64,000 nt of DNA from contig JNWL01000004.1 in NCBI GenBank assembly GCA_000716465.1, positions 62,001-126,000 on the forward strand, written 5' to 3'. Positions 1 through 8,619 of this stretch are shown here, piece by piece (the first letter of the stretch is position 1; each line of letters starts with the position of its first letter). The notes under the pieces were generated by a model. It was not told where the DNA came from, searched no databases, and was given only the letters and a program-made list of their open reading frames with translations. Origin of the DNA: Streptomyces bikiniensis (lineage in GTDB: Bacteria; Actinomycetota; Actinomycetes; Streptomycetales; Streptomycetaceae). A program made the position numbers and the translations under genes.

Positions 1-149
1 GTGGCCGCCCGCGGGACGGACGTCGTCATGTCCTCCAGCCGGTAGACCGCGTCGAGGACGCCGAACACGGCCTGGGCGTCCTCCCGGTCGCAGTCGCTCA
101 ACTGGACGGTGACGTCGGTATCGATGTGCAAGTCGTACACGTCGCTCAT
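1..149 (-). CDS. Partial small protein, N-terminal 49 residues
   Basis: Only the first 49 codons lie in the window; the gene continues past base 1. The frame opens with ATG at 149 preceded four bases upstream by a GGAG ribosome site, and reads MSDVYDLHID followed by an acidic stretch, with no stop. No motif or family is recognised. It follows the DUF6397 gene on the same strand after about 180 bases, so it could share its transcript. The good ribosome site and the conserved-looking start suggest a real gene; its function cannot be stated. Confidence 0.6.
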   Translation of the reverse strand, partial: MSDVYDLHIDTDVTVQLSDCDREDAQAVFGVLDAVYRLEDMTTSVPRAA

Positions 150-329
150 CTCCTCACGGTCCCCCGGTCGCCGGTGGCGCCCCGGGCTCCTCGTGCCGGG
201 CGCTCCTCACGCCTCCCCTCCAGCATCCCCCCGGCGCCGCCGCACCGCGAGGGCCGCCGGCGGACGCCCGGCGCCCTCTGCGACGGCCTGCCACCGCCGC
301 CCCGTGCCGCACCCGACCGGATCCGGCGT

Positions 330-1769
330 TCAAGGCCACGCCACCGGACGCCTCCGCCGCCGGGCACGCGCTTCGCCGCCTGTCCCGCCCCGGCGGAACC
401 GGTCGAGAAACCGCGCGCGGGCCGGTCGGGAAACCCGGCGGGAGGGCGCCACCGGCGACGCGGCGGGCCGGGGCGGCATTCCCTGGAGAGGCGGCCCCTC
501 CGAGGGCGGCGGCATCTCCCGAAGGGACTGTCCCTCCTGGAGAGGCGGCACCTCCCCATGGGGCCGCCCTTCCGGAAGAGGCTGCGCCTCCGAGGGAAAC
601 CATGTCTCCGAGAGAGGTGGCACCTCCGAGAAAGGTGGTACCCCCGAATGAGGTGGCGCCTCCGAGAAAGGTGCCACCTCCGGGAGAAGCGGCGTCCCCG
701 GGAAGGGCCGCGCCGTCGGCACCGGTCGCGCCGACAGGGCCCGCGGGCCGCCGCTCACCGTCACCGGCACACTCCACGGGTCCGCCGGGACGGGCCGTAC
801 GAACGGCACCGCTTCGGGCCATGCGGAAGGCTCGACGCCGGTCTTCCGGGCGCCCGGCACCGCCCACACGGACGGCGCGACCGGCGCGGTCCCGGTGGCC
901 TCTCCGGGATGCGGGGCCTCTCCCGGATACGGGGCCGGGCTCGCGGCCCGCGCCTCGTCCAGGGCGAGCGCCAGGCTCAGCCGGTGCCAGAGGATCTCGT
1001 CCGGGTCGTCGGCGCGCGCGAGCCGATCGGCGATTTCGCGCGCGGCGGCGGGCACCGGCATGCCGGGCGGTGGCGGCGGACGCAGCCGGTCGAGGTGGGC
1101 GCGCTCGTACGGGTCGTCCACGACCTCGGCGACCTGGAGCGGATCGAGCAGGGAGGCGATGGCCGAGGCCCGCGCCCACGGGTCGTCGGCGGCGCGGAGC
1201 AGCAGGGCGAGCCGCCGCGCCCGCCAGTTCCTCGGCCGCAGGTCCTCCCGCGCGGCCAGGCGCTCGCGGAGCTCCAGCGGGAGCCGCCCCGTGAGCAGCG
1301 CGGGACAGGTGCGGCCGAAGTCGGCGACCTCCTCCGCCAGGTACGTCCACACCACCGCCCGGTAGCGGTTCAGCGAGAACCGCACCGGACTGAGGTGCCC
1401 CGTCCGGGCCAGCCTGGTGAACCGGTCCGCGGTGATCCCGAGGAGCGCGGCGGCCTCACCGGTGCCCACCGCGCGCACCCGGTCGCGCAGGCCGGCGGGA
1501 AAGTCCGGCGCGGCCCTGAGGCGGTCGAGCTCGCGCCGCTCGACCCGCCGCCGTCCGCCCTCTCCGACCGGCACCGTCCGGACCAGGCCGAGCTGCACCG
1601 CGAGCCGGAACTCGTCGCGTTTCAGCTCCAGTTCCTGTGCGGCCCGCGCCGGTGTCACCGTGCGCGCCCCTCCGTCCGCCGTCCCTTCGCCCGTCGCCCT
1701 TCCGCCCGCCGTCCCCTCTTCCGCCGCCCTGTCGTCCGCCGCCCTGTCGTGGCCGTCCACCGTCGTCAC
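330..1769 (-). CDS. DUF6397 family protein
   Basis: A 479-residue protein that I match to the streptomycete family DUF6397, whose function is unknown. The GTG start at 1769 follows a strong GGGGGAGGA site. The frame stays open upstream to 1859, but that part lacks a ribosome site. Residues about 35-270 form the conserved part and contain helix-turn-helix-like segments (for example GEAAALLGITADRF), so nucleic-acid binding is possible. The C-terminal part is low-complexity, rich in Pro, Ser and Glu with a roughly nine-residue repeat, and ends in a basic cluster. That tail is probably disordered. It shares a divergent-free stretch with the partial gene downstream. Confidence 0.75.
   Translation of the reverse strand: MTTVDGHDRAADDRAAEEGTAGGRATGEGTADGGARTVTPARAAQELELKRDEFRLAVQLGLVRTVPVGEGGRRRVERRELDRLRAAPDFPAGLRDRVRAVGTGEAAALLGITADRFTRLARTGHLSPVRFSLNRYRAVVWTYLAEEVADFGRTCPALLTGRLPLELRERLAAREDLRPRNWRARRLALLLRAADDPWARASAIASLLDPLQVAEVVDDPYERAHLDRLRPPPPPGMPVPAAAREIADRLARADDPDEILWHRLSLALALDEARAASPAPYPGEAPHPGEATGTAPVAPSVWAVPGARKTGVEPSAWPEAVPFVRPVPADPWSVPVTVSGGPRALSARPVPTARPFPGTPLLPEVAPFSEAPPHSGVPPFSEVPPLSETWFPSEAQPLPEGRPHGEVPPLQEGQSLREMPPPSEGPPLQGMPPRPAASPVAPSRRVSRPARARFLDRFRRGGTGGEARARRRRRPVAWP
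470..700. repeat. Degenerate 27-bp repeats coding a Pro/Ser/Glu tail
   Basis: Within the 3' part of the DUF6397 gene, units of about 27 bases repeat imperfectly. Each encodes nine residues of the form PPFSEVPPL. Eight or so units can be recognised, with several carrying substitutions. The repetition explains the low-complexity tail and suggests expansion by slippage. Confidence 0.6.
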
Positions 1770-1949
1770 GTGGTCCTCCCCCGTACATCCGTACTCTCCG
1801 TGGCGCGGATCCGTCCGACCCGCCGAAGAGAACGTAACGCAGAGTGACGAACCTCGCACCGCCTGTGGAAAACCACCTGTGGAGAACTCATGGCCGGAAC
1901 CCCGGAGCGGAACCCTGGAGCCGAACGTCGGGCGGGCGGGAGCGGTGCG

Positions 1950-2363
1950 TCAGAACGGGCCGTCACCCGGTTGGCCGGGCTGTCGTGCCTCCACTCCGAG
2001 GTGTTCGCCGACGCGGTTGACCAGCAGTGTCATCTCGTACGCCACCTGACCGACGTCGGCCTCCGCCGCGCTCAGGACGCACAGGCAGCTGCCCTCGCCC
2101 GCGGCGGTCACGAAGAGCAGCGCCTCGTCGAACTCGACCATCGTCTGCCGCGCCCGACCCGCCTTGAAGTGCAGGCCCGAGCCCCGGGCGAGGCTGTGCA
2201 GGCCGGAGGAGACGGCGGCCAGGTGTTCGGCGTCCTCGCGCGCCAGGCCGCTGCTCGCGCCCGTCACCAGGCCGTCGTTCGACAGCACCAGTGCGTGCCG
2301 TATGTGTCCGACCCGCTGCGTCAGGTCGTCCAGGAGCCAGTCCAGTCCCTTGTTCAACGCCAT
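1950..2363 (-). CDS. Orphan roadblock/LC7 domain protein
   Basis: A 137-residue protein of the roadblock/LC7 family, close to CvnB of conservons (compare the gene at 4010-4444: both have the WLLDDL start, the VLSxDGL strand, the LAREDAEHLA helix and the MVEFDEALLF segment). In conservons this subunit is thought to regulate the partner small GTPase. The ATG at 2363 follows GGGGGAGGA. No kinase-like, DUF742 or GTPase gene sits directly beside it, so it is an orphan. It could work with the conservon 0.6 kb away or with unlinked partners. The C-terminus is Gln/Pro/Gly-rich. Confidence 0.85.
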   Translation of the reverse strand: MALNKGLDWLLDDLTQRVGHIRHALVLSNDGLVTGASSGLAREDAEHLAAVSSGLHSLARGSGLHFKAGRARQTMVEFDEALLFVTAAGEGSCLCVLSAAEADVGQVAYEMTLLVNRVGEHLGVEARQPGQPGDGPF

Positions 2364-2515
2364 CAGTGGTCCTCCCCCTGTGCGGTGCGTCCCCGTCGAC
2401 CCGGATTCCCGTGCTCCCCGTGCCGCCGCGGTCCGCGTGTCGGCGCAAGCCTTACGCACTGTCGTGAACGGGGCAAGCACTGCACCGCGCCCGCGCGTGC
2501 CGCAGGATGGGGGAC

Positions 2516-2941
2516 ATGACGAAGATGACCGAGGACCAGTGGCGGACCTTCGTGTCCGCGGGTACCCGTACCGGCAAACTGGCGACCGTCCGCGACGACG
2601 GCAGCCCCCACGTCGTACCGGTCTGGTTCGTGCTCGACGGCGACGCCTTCGTGTTCAACACCGGTAAGTCCACGGTGAAGGGCCGCAACCTCGCCCGTGA
2701 CGGGCGGGTGTCCCTGTGCGTCGACGACGAGGAGCCGCCGTTCTCCTTCGTCTCGCTGTTCGGCCGCGCCGAACTCGGTGAGGAGCCGGAGGCGTTGCGC
2801 CACTGGGCCACCCGCATCGGCGCCCGCTACATGGGCGAGGACCGGGCGGAGGAGTTCGGCGCGCGCAACGCCGTCCCCGGCGAACTCCTCGTCCGGGTCA
2901 GGATCGACAAGGTGATCGCCGAAGCCGGCCTCGCGGACTGA
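2516..2941 (+). CDS. PPOX-class F420-dependent oxidoreductase
   Basis: A 141-residue split-barrel protein of the pyridoxamine 5'-phosphate oxidase-like superfamily. The TRTGKLATVRxDGSPHVVPVWF block and the FNTGKxTVKGRNLxRDGR block are typical of the small actinobacterial members that use deazaflavin F420 (or a flavin) to reduce diverse substrates. The substrate cannot be inferred. I prefer the ATG at 2516 (MTKMTEDQW) because family members usually begin there; an in-frame ATG at 2507 is an alternative, and neither has a textbook ribosome site. It is transcribed divergently from the orphan roadblock gene and converges with the conservon. Confidence 0.85.
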   Translation: MTKMTEDQWRTFVSAGTRTGKLATVRDDGSPHVVPVWFVLDGDAFVFNTGKSTVKGRNLARDGRVSLCVDDEEPPFSFVSLFGRAELGEEPEALRHWATRIGARYMGEDRAEEFGARNAVPGELLVRVRIDKVIAEAGLAD

Positions 2942-2984
2942 GCGCCCGGCCGGCCCCGAACCTCTGGCCCTGACCGCCCGCGGC

Positions 2985-3599
2985 TCAGCCGACGGTGTCC
3001 AGGAGCCGGGCGGTGTGCATCCGTCCGGCGTACTCGACCAGGCGGATCAGCACCTCCTTCCCCGAGTCCCGGTCGCGCGCGTCACACAGGACGACGGGCG
3101 TGCCCCGGTCCAGGTCGAGCGCACGGGAGACGTCGTGCGCGCCGTAGGCACGCGCGCCCGTGAAGCAGTTGACGGCGATCACGAAGGGGATCCGCCGGTG
3201 CTCGAAGTAGTCGACCGCCGGAAAGCAGTCTTCGAGGCGCCGGGTGTCGGCGAGGACGACCGCTCCGAGGGCGCCCTGCGACAGCTCGTCCCACAGGAAC
3301 CAGAACCGGTCCTGCCCGGGGGTGCCGAAGAGGTAGAGGGAGAGTCCGGAGCGGATCGTGATGCGGCCGAAGTCCATGGCGACGGTCGTGGTGGTCTTCC
3401 GGTCCACACCGCCGGTGTCGTCGACGAGTTCCCCGGCCCGGCTGAGCCGTTCCTCGGTGCGCAGGGGCCTGATCTCGCTGACCGCGCCGACGAGGGTGGT
3501 CTTGCCGACGCCGAATCCGCCGGCGACGAGGACCTTCAGGGCGAGAGCGGTGTCCGCGTCGTCCTCCGCACCGGTTCTCTCAGAGCGCTCGTAGGCCAT
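2985..3599 (-). CDS. cvnD: Conservon GTPase, CvnD type
   Basis: A 204-residue Ras-like GTP-binding protein, the fourth gene of the conservon. The P-loop GGFGVGKT lies at residues 27-34, a Thr-rich switch region (KTTTTVAMDFG) follows, then the LFGTPGQDRFWF G3 motif. The base-specificity loop is AVNCF rather than canonical NKxD, as is usual for this subfamily. In conservons the four products are proposed to form a membrane-associated complex resembling a eukaryotic G-protein switch. Its first codons overlap the end of the DUF742 gene by 20 bases, indicating coupled translation. It is the last gene of the operon. Confidence 0.93.
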   Translation of the reverse strand: MAYERSERTGAEDDADTALALKVLVAGGFGVGKTTLVGAVSEIRPLRTEERLSRAGELVDDTGGVDRKTTTTVAMDFGRITIRSGLSLYLFGTPGQDRFWFLWDELSQGALGAVVLADTRRLEDCFPAVDYFEHRRIPFVIAVNCFTGARAYGAHDVSRALDLDRGTPVVLCDARDRDSGKEVLIRLVEYAGRMHTARLLDTVG

Positions 3600-3996
3600 C
3601 GATTACTTCCCTCAGGATTCTTTCGTCGGGGAGCCGCGCGGGCGGCACGGGTCGGCTGACACGGACGAAGCCCGATTCGAGGAGGTCGCCGAGGAGCACC
3701 CGGACGACTCCCACGGGCAGGTCGGCGTCGGCGGCGAGTTCGGCCACCGACTGGGTCTCCGCCCGGCACAGGGCGAGCAGGGACCGGTGCTCGGGGCCGA
3801 GCAGGGACTCCTCGGCCGGTCCGGGCGGGTCGTCGTCCACGACGACGAGGGCGATGAGGTCGAACCGTACGTTGCCGGGTCCCGGCTTCGTCCGGCCGCC
3901 GGTCATCGCGTACGGACGTACGAGCGGCCCGGCGTCGGAGTCGTACCACCGGCCGCCCGGCACGGACGGGTCTCCGCCGGCGCTGTGCTCGTTCAC
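3580..3996 (-). CDS. cvnC: Conservon DUF742 protein, CvnC type
   Basis: A 138-residue DUF742 protein. The RPYAMTGGRT motif near residue 28 and the winged-helix-like part (SVAELAADADLPVGVVRVLLGDLLESGFV, split here over residues 82-110) define the family. The conservon C subunit is of unresolved biochemical role but is always placed between the roadblock and GTPase genes. It starts 13 bases after the roadblock stop and overlaps the GTPase gene at its end, so the operon is tight. Confidence 0.92.
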   Translation of the reverse strand: MNEHSAGGDPSVPGGRWYDSDAGPLVRPYAMTGGRTKPGPGNVRFDLIALVVVDDDPPGPAEESLLGPEHRSLLALCRAETQSVAELAADADLPVGVVRVLLGDLLESGFVRVSRPVPPARLPDERILREVIDGLRAL

Positions 3997-4009
3997 GGGG
4001 CTCTCCGGA

Positions 4010-4444
4010 TCAGTCGGCGGCCGGCGGGGTCACCGTGAGGCGCGGCGGGGTGTGCAGGTGCTCGCCGACGCGTTTGACGAGACGGGCCATCTCGTAGGCG
4101 ACGAGGCCGATGTCGGCGTTCGCGGAGCTGAGGACGGCGAGGCAGGAACCGTCTCCGGCGGCCGCCACGAAGAGGAAGCCGTCGTCCATCTCGACCATCG
4201 TCTGACGGACCCCGCCGGTGCCGAACTGGCGGCCCGCGCCCTTGGCGAGGCTGTGGAAGCCGGAGGCGATCGCGGCGAGGTGTTCGGCGTCCTCGCGGCC
4301 GAGGCCGCTGGAGGCCCCGACGGCGAGTCCGTCGCTGGAGAGCACCACGGTGTGGCGGACCTCGCGGACCCTCGCCACGAGGTCGTCGAGGAGCCAGTCG
4401 AGTTCGCCGGAGCGCTGGTGGGAGACCCTCTCGTGGTCGATCAT
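4010..4444 (-). CDS. cvnB: Conservon roadblock/LC7 protein, CvnB type
   Basis: A 144-residue roadblock/LC7 protein. The fold markers (LDWLLDDL, VVLSSDGLAVGAS, GREDAEHLAAIASG, MVEMDDGFLFVAAAGDGS) match the CvnB family, proposed to act on the conservon GTPase. Its ATG overlaps the stop of the upstream sensor gene in an ATGA, so the two are translationally coupled. The orphan gene at 1950-2363 is a close paralogue. Confidence 0.93.
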   Translation of the reverse strand: MIDHERVSHQRSGELDWLLDDLVARVREVRHTVVLSSDGLAVGASSGLGREDAEHLAAIASGFHSLAKGAGRQFGTGGVRQTMVEMDDGFLFVAAAGDGSCLAVLSSANADIGLVAYEMARLVKRVGEHLHTPPRLTVTPPAAD

Positions 4445-7400
4445 GCGTCGTCTCCTTGGAGGTGAGGGGGGTGCAGGGGGGCGGGTCCGGGGCGTCCGCG
4501 GTCATGGCCGGTACCGATGCCAGCGCCAGTGCCGATATCGGTTCCGGTGCCGGTTCCGGTGCCGGGTGGGCGTCTGCCGCCCGGGGCCGGGCCGCCGCCA
4601 CGCCGCCAGCCGTCCTGGTAGGCCGTCATCCGTTCCCGGACCCGCTCCGGGGTGCGGGCGCCCACGCCGGGCGGGGCCGGTACGGGGACCGGCTCCTGGG
4701 GTGGCGCCTCGCGCAGCTGCGGGACGAGGCTCGCCTGCCGCACGCGGCGGGGCAGTTCGCCGTCGGGATCGCCGGGGGCGGTGGGATCGGCGGGACCGGC
4801 GGCGGGTGTCGCGGGCGGCTGTGCGGAGGAACCGCGGGGGCGCAGGGTGGTGACCCCCGCGGGCGCCGCCCCGGGTTTCGGCCCGACTCTCGGACCGGGT
4901 CCCGCCCCGGCGTCCGGACCGGGTTTCGATGCCGGCTCCGGACCGGGTTTCGACGCCGGCTCCGGACCGGGTTTCGGCGCCGGCTCCGGACCGGGTTTCG
5001 GCGCCGGCTCCGGACCGGGTTTCGGCGCCGGCTCCGGACCGGGTTTCGGTCCGGTTCCCGGATGCGCCGTGAGCGCGGGGACGACGGTCGGACGCGGCAG
5101 GGACGGCGGACGGGCGGGCGACGGGATCCGGGACAGCGGTGTCCGGGACTCGTCGGGCCGCCGCGGCGGGTCCCCGTGCCGCCCGCTCCCCCGCGGCCGC
5201 GGGGCGGTCCGGTGTGCGTCTCCGGAGCGGGCCGGGTCGGGCCGCTCCCCGGAGGGCCGGGGCGCCCCGGGGGTGCCCTCCGGTGTGCCGCGGCCCGGTG
5301 GAAGCGCGCCCTGGAGGACGTCGGTGGGAAGCAGCACGACGGCCGTCGTCCCGCCGTAGGGAGAGGTCCGCAGATGGACCTTGATGTCGTGGCGGGCGGA
5401 GAGCCGGCTGACCACGAAGAGGCCGAGCCGGTCGCTGTCGAAGAGGTCGAGGTCCTCGGCCCGGGCGATGCGGACGTTGGCCTCGGCGAGGCTCTCCCTG
5501 CCCATGCCGAGCCCCCGGTCCTCGATCTCCAGGGCGTAGCCGTTGCCGACGGGTTCGCCGCTGACGCGCACCTTGGTGTGGGGCGGGGAGAACTGGGTGG
5601 CGTTCTCGATGAGTTCGGCCAGGAGGTGGGTGAGGTCGGCGACGGCACCGCCGACGACGGCCGTCTCGGGGAGCCGGGGCACCTCCACGCGCGCGTAGTC
5701 CTCGATTTCGGAGACGGCGGCGCGGACCACGTTGGTGAGGGGGACGGGCCTGCGCCAGGCGCGGCCGGGGGCGGCGCCGGAGAGGATGATCAGGCTCTCC
5801 GCGTGGCGTCGCATGCGGGTGGTGAGGTGGTCGAGCCGGAAGAGGTCGTCGAGTTCGCCGGGGTCGTCGGCGCGCCGCTCCATGGCGTCCAGGAGGTTGA
5901 GCTGGCGGTGGACGAGGACCTGGCTGCGCCGGGCGAGGTTGACGAAGACGCCGGAGACGCCGTCGGCGAGTTCGGCGCGTTCGACGGCGGCGGAGAGGGC
6001 CGCGCGGTGGACGGTGGCGAGGGCTTCGCCGACCTGGCCGATCTCGTCCTGGGGGCGGGGTCCGACCGGCGCCTCGGTCCGGATGTCGATCTCCTCGCCG
6101 GCGCGCAGCCGGCTCATGGCGGCGGGGAGTTCGCGGCGCGCGATGCCGAGGGCGGTGTTGCGGAGGCCGACGAGCTCGACGACGAGGCCGCGCCCGATCC
6201 GTACGGAGACGAGGAGGGAGGCCACGACGGCCGCGAGGCCGAAGGCCACCGCGGCGCCCCCGGTGGTGAGGGCGCCCCCGGCGAAGGGGTCGGTGCGGTC
6301 GGCAGCCCCGGCGCGGGCGCCGGTCTCGATCGCGGCGAGCCCGTCGCGTACGGCGGCGAGGGGGACGTCCCAGTCGGCGGAGGTGACCGCCCGGGCGGCG
6401 GGGCGACCGGGGCTCGCGGCCCTGATCAGGTCCTCCGCGCGGGTGAGTCGGGTGTGGTCGGCGCCGGTGGCGAGCCGGATCCACGCGGCGCGTTCGGCGG
6501 CGGGCAGGTCGGCGGTGGCCGAGGCGACGAGGGTGCGGCGGGTCTCGACGGCTCCGGAGAAGGCGCGCAGCCGGTCGGCGGTGAGCTTGCCGGTGAGGTG
6601 GGCGGAGCCGAGGAGGGCGTCCTCGCGGGACAGCATCTCGCCCGCCCGGCCGAATTCCAGGAGTACGCGCGCGTCGGCTCCCCGTTCGGCGTCCTGGACG
6701 CCGCTGAGGGCGCCGCCGACGGCGAAGGCGGCGGAGATCGCCCCGGTGTACTCGGTGTACACCTGGTCCCAGTCGGCCCGCCCCTCGGCCGCGGCGGCAC
6801 GGAGCAGGGCGAGGCCCTCGACCTTGCCGACGAACGCGCTCACGCGGTCCGCGACCTCGTCGGGCAGGTCCCCGGTGTCGCCGACGGTGTGGGTCGCGTC
6901 CAGGCGGAGCCGGTCGACGGCCGCGTCCGTGCGGCGCTTCCGGTCCTCGAACTCGGCGGCCCGGGCGGCGCCGGGGGCCGCGACCTGGCGTACGGCGGCG
7001 CGCCGTTCGGCCTGGAGTGCCGTGAGGGCGGCCGACACGGGCTCCCGGACCTCGGCGTCGAGGCGCTGGAGCCGGTGGAGACGGGCGACGTCCTGGGCGG
7101 TGGTGACGGTGGCGAAGCCCCACAGGGCGAGGAGCGAGACGATCGGGACCATCAGGAGCGAGACGATCTTGGCGCGGACCGTACGGGGACGCGGACCGGG
7201 GCGCGCGGCGGTCCGGACGCGGTCTCCGCCCGAGGCGGAAGGGCCTGTGGGAGCTGAAGGTCCTGCGGGGGCGGCGGGGCCCGCGGGGGCGGAGCTGCCC
7301 TCGGGGTCTGCGGCCCCCGCCGGGGCGGAGGGACCCTCGGCGCCCGGAAGCCCGGACGGCGGCCCGTCGGCCGTGCGGCCGGCCGCCGGGGAGGTCCCGG

Positions 7401-7512
7401 GGACGCGCTCCTCCGGCTCGTCGGCGGGCGGCCCCGCGTGGGCGCGCCGCCCGCGCACGGCGGTCGGCGGTGCCGGCGCCCCGGCGTCCTCGGTCCTGCG
7501 GGGAGTTCTCAT
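4441..7512 (-). CDS. cvnA: Conservon sensor ATPase with nitrate/nitrite-sensing-like domain, CvnA type
   Basis: A 1023-residue membrane sensor and the first gene of the conservon. The start ATG at 7512 follows a perfect GAGGAGG. Order: a Pro/Ala-rich cytoplasmic leader (1-110); a transmembrane segment near 114-137; an extracellular helical region resembling the nitrate/nitrite-sensing (NIT) domain, 140-410; a second membrane segment near 415-440; a HAMP-like linker; then a histidine-kinase-type ATPase with the N box (ELIENATQFSPP, about residue 636) and G box (EDRGLGMG). No classical phosphoacceptor His box is evident, as in other CvnA proteins. The long tail (about 730-1023) is Pro/Gly-rich with an eight-residue GPEPAPKP-type repeat. 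Confidence 0.9.
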   Translation of the reverse strand: MRTPRRTEDAGAPAPPTAVRGRRAHAGPPADEPEERVPGTSPAAGRTADGPPSGLPGAEGPSAPAGAADPEGSSAPAGPAAPAGPSAPTGPSASGGDRVRTAARPGPRPRTVRAKIVSLLMVPIVSLLALWGFATVTTAQDVARLHRLQRLDAEVREPVSAALTALQAERRAAVRQVAAPGAARAAEFEDRKRRTDAAVDRLRLDATHTVGDTGDLPDEVADRVSAFVGKVEGLALLRAAAAEGRADWDQVYTEYTGAISAAFAVGGALSGVQDAERGADARVLLEFGRAGEMLSREDALLGSAHLTGKLTADRLRAFSGAVETRRTLVASATADLPAAERAAWIRLATGADHTRLTRAEDLIRAASPGRPAARAVTSADWDVPLAAVRDGLAAIETGARAGAADRTDPFAGGALTTGGAAVAFGLAAVVASLLVSVRIGRGLVVELVGLRNTALGIARRELPAAMSRLRAGEEIDIRTEAPVGPRPQDEIGQVGEALATVHRAALSAAVERAELADGVSGVFVNLARRSQVLVHRQLNLLDAMERRADDPGELDDLFRLDHLTTRMRRHAESLIILSGAAPGRAWRRPVPLTNVVRAAVSEIEDYARVEVPRLPETAVVGGAVADLTHLLAELIENATQFSPPHTKVRVSGEPVGNGYALEIEDRGLGMGRESLAEANVRIARAEDLDLFDSDRLGLFVVSRLSARHDIKVHLRTSPYGGTTAVVLLPTDVLQGALPPGRGTPEGTPGAPRPSGERPDPARSGDAHRTAPRPRGSGRHGDPPRRPDESRTPLSRIPSPARPPSLPRPTVVPALTAHPGTGPKPGPEPAPKPGPEPAPKPGPEPAPKPGPEPASKPGPEPASKPGPDAGAGPGPRVGPKPGAAPAGVTTLRPRGSSAQPPATPAAGPADPTAPGDPDGELPRRVRQASLVPQLREAPPQEPVPVPAPPGVGARTPERVRERMTAYQDGWRRGGGPAPGGRRPPGTGTGTGTDIGTGAGIGTGHDRGRPGPAPLHPPHLQGDDA
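4913..5056. repeat. 24-bp tandem repeat, six units, in the cvnA tail
   Basis: Six consecutive 24-base units. Each begins TCCGGACCGGGTTTCG and differs only at two or three positions; the sixth is more diverged. On the coding strand they give the eight-residue repeat of Gly, Pro, Glu, Pro, Ala/Ser, Pro, Lys, Pro. Copy number is likely to vary between strains. Confidence 0.9.
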
Positions 7513-7607
7513 GGCCTCCTCGTTCCGGCTGCGGCTGTCTCTGGTGCGATGGGGCGGGCGGGGCACGGAGCGGGTGGGGTGGCTCGACCGGCGGGAGCGC
7601 ACCCGGC

Positions 7608-8381
7608 TCAGTACGTACGCGTGCGCGTACGGGCGGCTCCGGCGTCCACCGGGTGTCCGTCCGGTTCGGCGGGGCGCTCGGCGAAGGCGTACGCGGCCCG
7701 TTCCCCGGCCGTCGGGGAGAGGGCGACGAAGGCGGCGGTGATGAAGAGGTACGAGCCGAGGCCGACGGCGAGCGGGAAGACGAACTGCATGACCGTGGCG
7801 CCGGGGAGGGCGGCGCCGGAGGGGGCGACCTCGACGCTCACCGCGAGCATGCCGGTGTAGTGCATGCTGCTGACGGCCGCGCCCATGACGAGCGAGGCGA
7901 CGGCCACGGCCGCGGGCGCGTGGATGTGGAGGGCCGCCCACAGCGCCGCCGTGGCGGCGACGACGGCGATCAGGACGGAGAGGCCGACGAGCAGGGGGTC
8001 GTACCGGACCTGTCCGTGGAGGCGGAGGGCGGCCATGCCCAGGTAGTGCATGCTCGCCACGCCGATGCCGGTGGTCAGTCCGCCGATCAGCAGGGACCGG
8101 ACACGGTCGCGGCCGTGGCCGACGGCGAACACGCCGACGCCGACGACGCCCATCGCGACGACGAGGCTGAGGACGGTGAGCGGAACGTCGTAGCGGATGT
8201 CGGTGCCCCTCACGCCGAATCCGAGCATCGCCACGAAGTGCATCGTCCAGATGCCGCTGCCGATCGCGGAGGCGGCGGTGAGCAGCCAGTTCCGTCGGGA
8301 CCGGCCGGTCGCGTCGAGCGCCCGTACGGTGCAGCGCAGCCCGAGGGCGGCGCCGATGCAGGCCATCGCGTACGACAGCAC
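7608..8381 (-). CDS. MHYT-domain membrane sensor, 5' end interrupted by a stop codon
   Basis: A multi-pass membrane protein with three MHYT repeats: MHFVAM, MHYLGM and MHYTGM, a family proposed to bind copper or sense gases. About seven hydrophobic segments are visible. No output domain is attached. The natural family start appears to be ATG at 8423 (MGHLDHAAFG...LTPVLSY), but codon 11 is TGA (bases 8391-8393) where relatives, as I recall them, have Trp. The first usable downstream start in frame is GTG at 8381, giving 257 residues but with no ribosome site and losing part of the first membrane segment. It is therefore either a fresh nonsense mutant, a reinitiated gene or a base error. It lies 95 bases upstream of cvnA on the same strand. 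Confidence 0.75.
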   Translation of the reverse strand: MLSYAMACIGAALGLRCTVRALDATGRSRRNWLLTAASAIGSGIWTMHFVAMLGFGVRGTDIRYDVPLTVLSLVVAMGVVGVGVFAVGHGRDRVRSLLIGGLTTGIGVASMHYLGMAALRLHGQVRYDPLLVGLSVLIAVVAATAALWAALHIHAPAAVAVASLVMGAAVSSMHYTGMLAVSVEVAPSGAALPGATVMQFVFPLAVGLGSYLFITAAFVALSPTAGERAAYAFAERPAEPDGHPVDAGAARTRTRTY

Positions 8382-8506
8382 GGGGGTAAGTCAGCCGAAG
8401 GCGGCGTGGTCCAGGTGTCCCATGGCCCAGGGACGCTAGTGCGCATCGGGGGGCGCACCGGGGGCGCATTTCGAAAGCTGATGGAATGTGACAGAGAGCT
8501 GACTCC

Positions 8507-8529
8507 GAACGATCGCACCGGGTTCGAAC
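8507..8529. promoter_or_regulatory. GAAC-N11-GTTC motif between divergent genes
   Basis: In the region between the MHYT gene and the methyltransferase, GAAC at 8507-8510 and GTTC at 8522-8525 form an inverted pair with an 11-base spacer. The right half is the full palindrome GTTCGAAC. The same arrangement with identical spacing occurs at 22843-22869 between another divergent pair. The binding protein is unknown, and the spacing does not fit a LexA box. Confidence 0.35.
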
Positions 8530-8619
8530 GCTCACCCAGAAAGCCCGCGTCGAACGTTCACCCCTCCGGGTGGTGTGCGCGCCCGCCCGTCGTCCCTCCG
8601 GGTGAGGGATCATGGGCGC

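Noticed and set aside
126..1847. Long open frames opposite the DUF6397 gene and opposite many other genes
   Set aside because: High GC produces long antisense frames; these lack ribosome sites, have Arg/Pro/Gly-rich composition and show no domain.
8507..8529. LexA (SOS) box at the GTTCGAAC elements
   Set aside because: The actinobacterial box needs GAAC and GTTC four bases apart; here they are 11 apart in both cases.
8515..8535. tRNA T-arm-like GGTTCGAAC
   Set aside because: No acceptor stem, anticodon arm or D arm can be folded around it.
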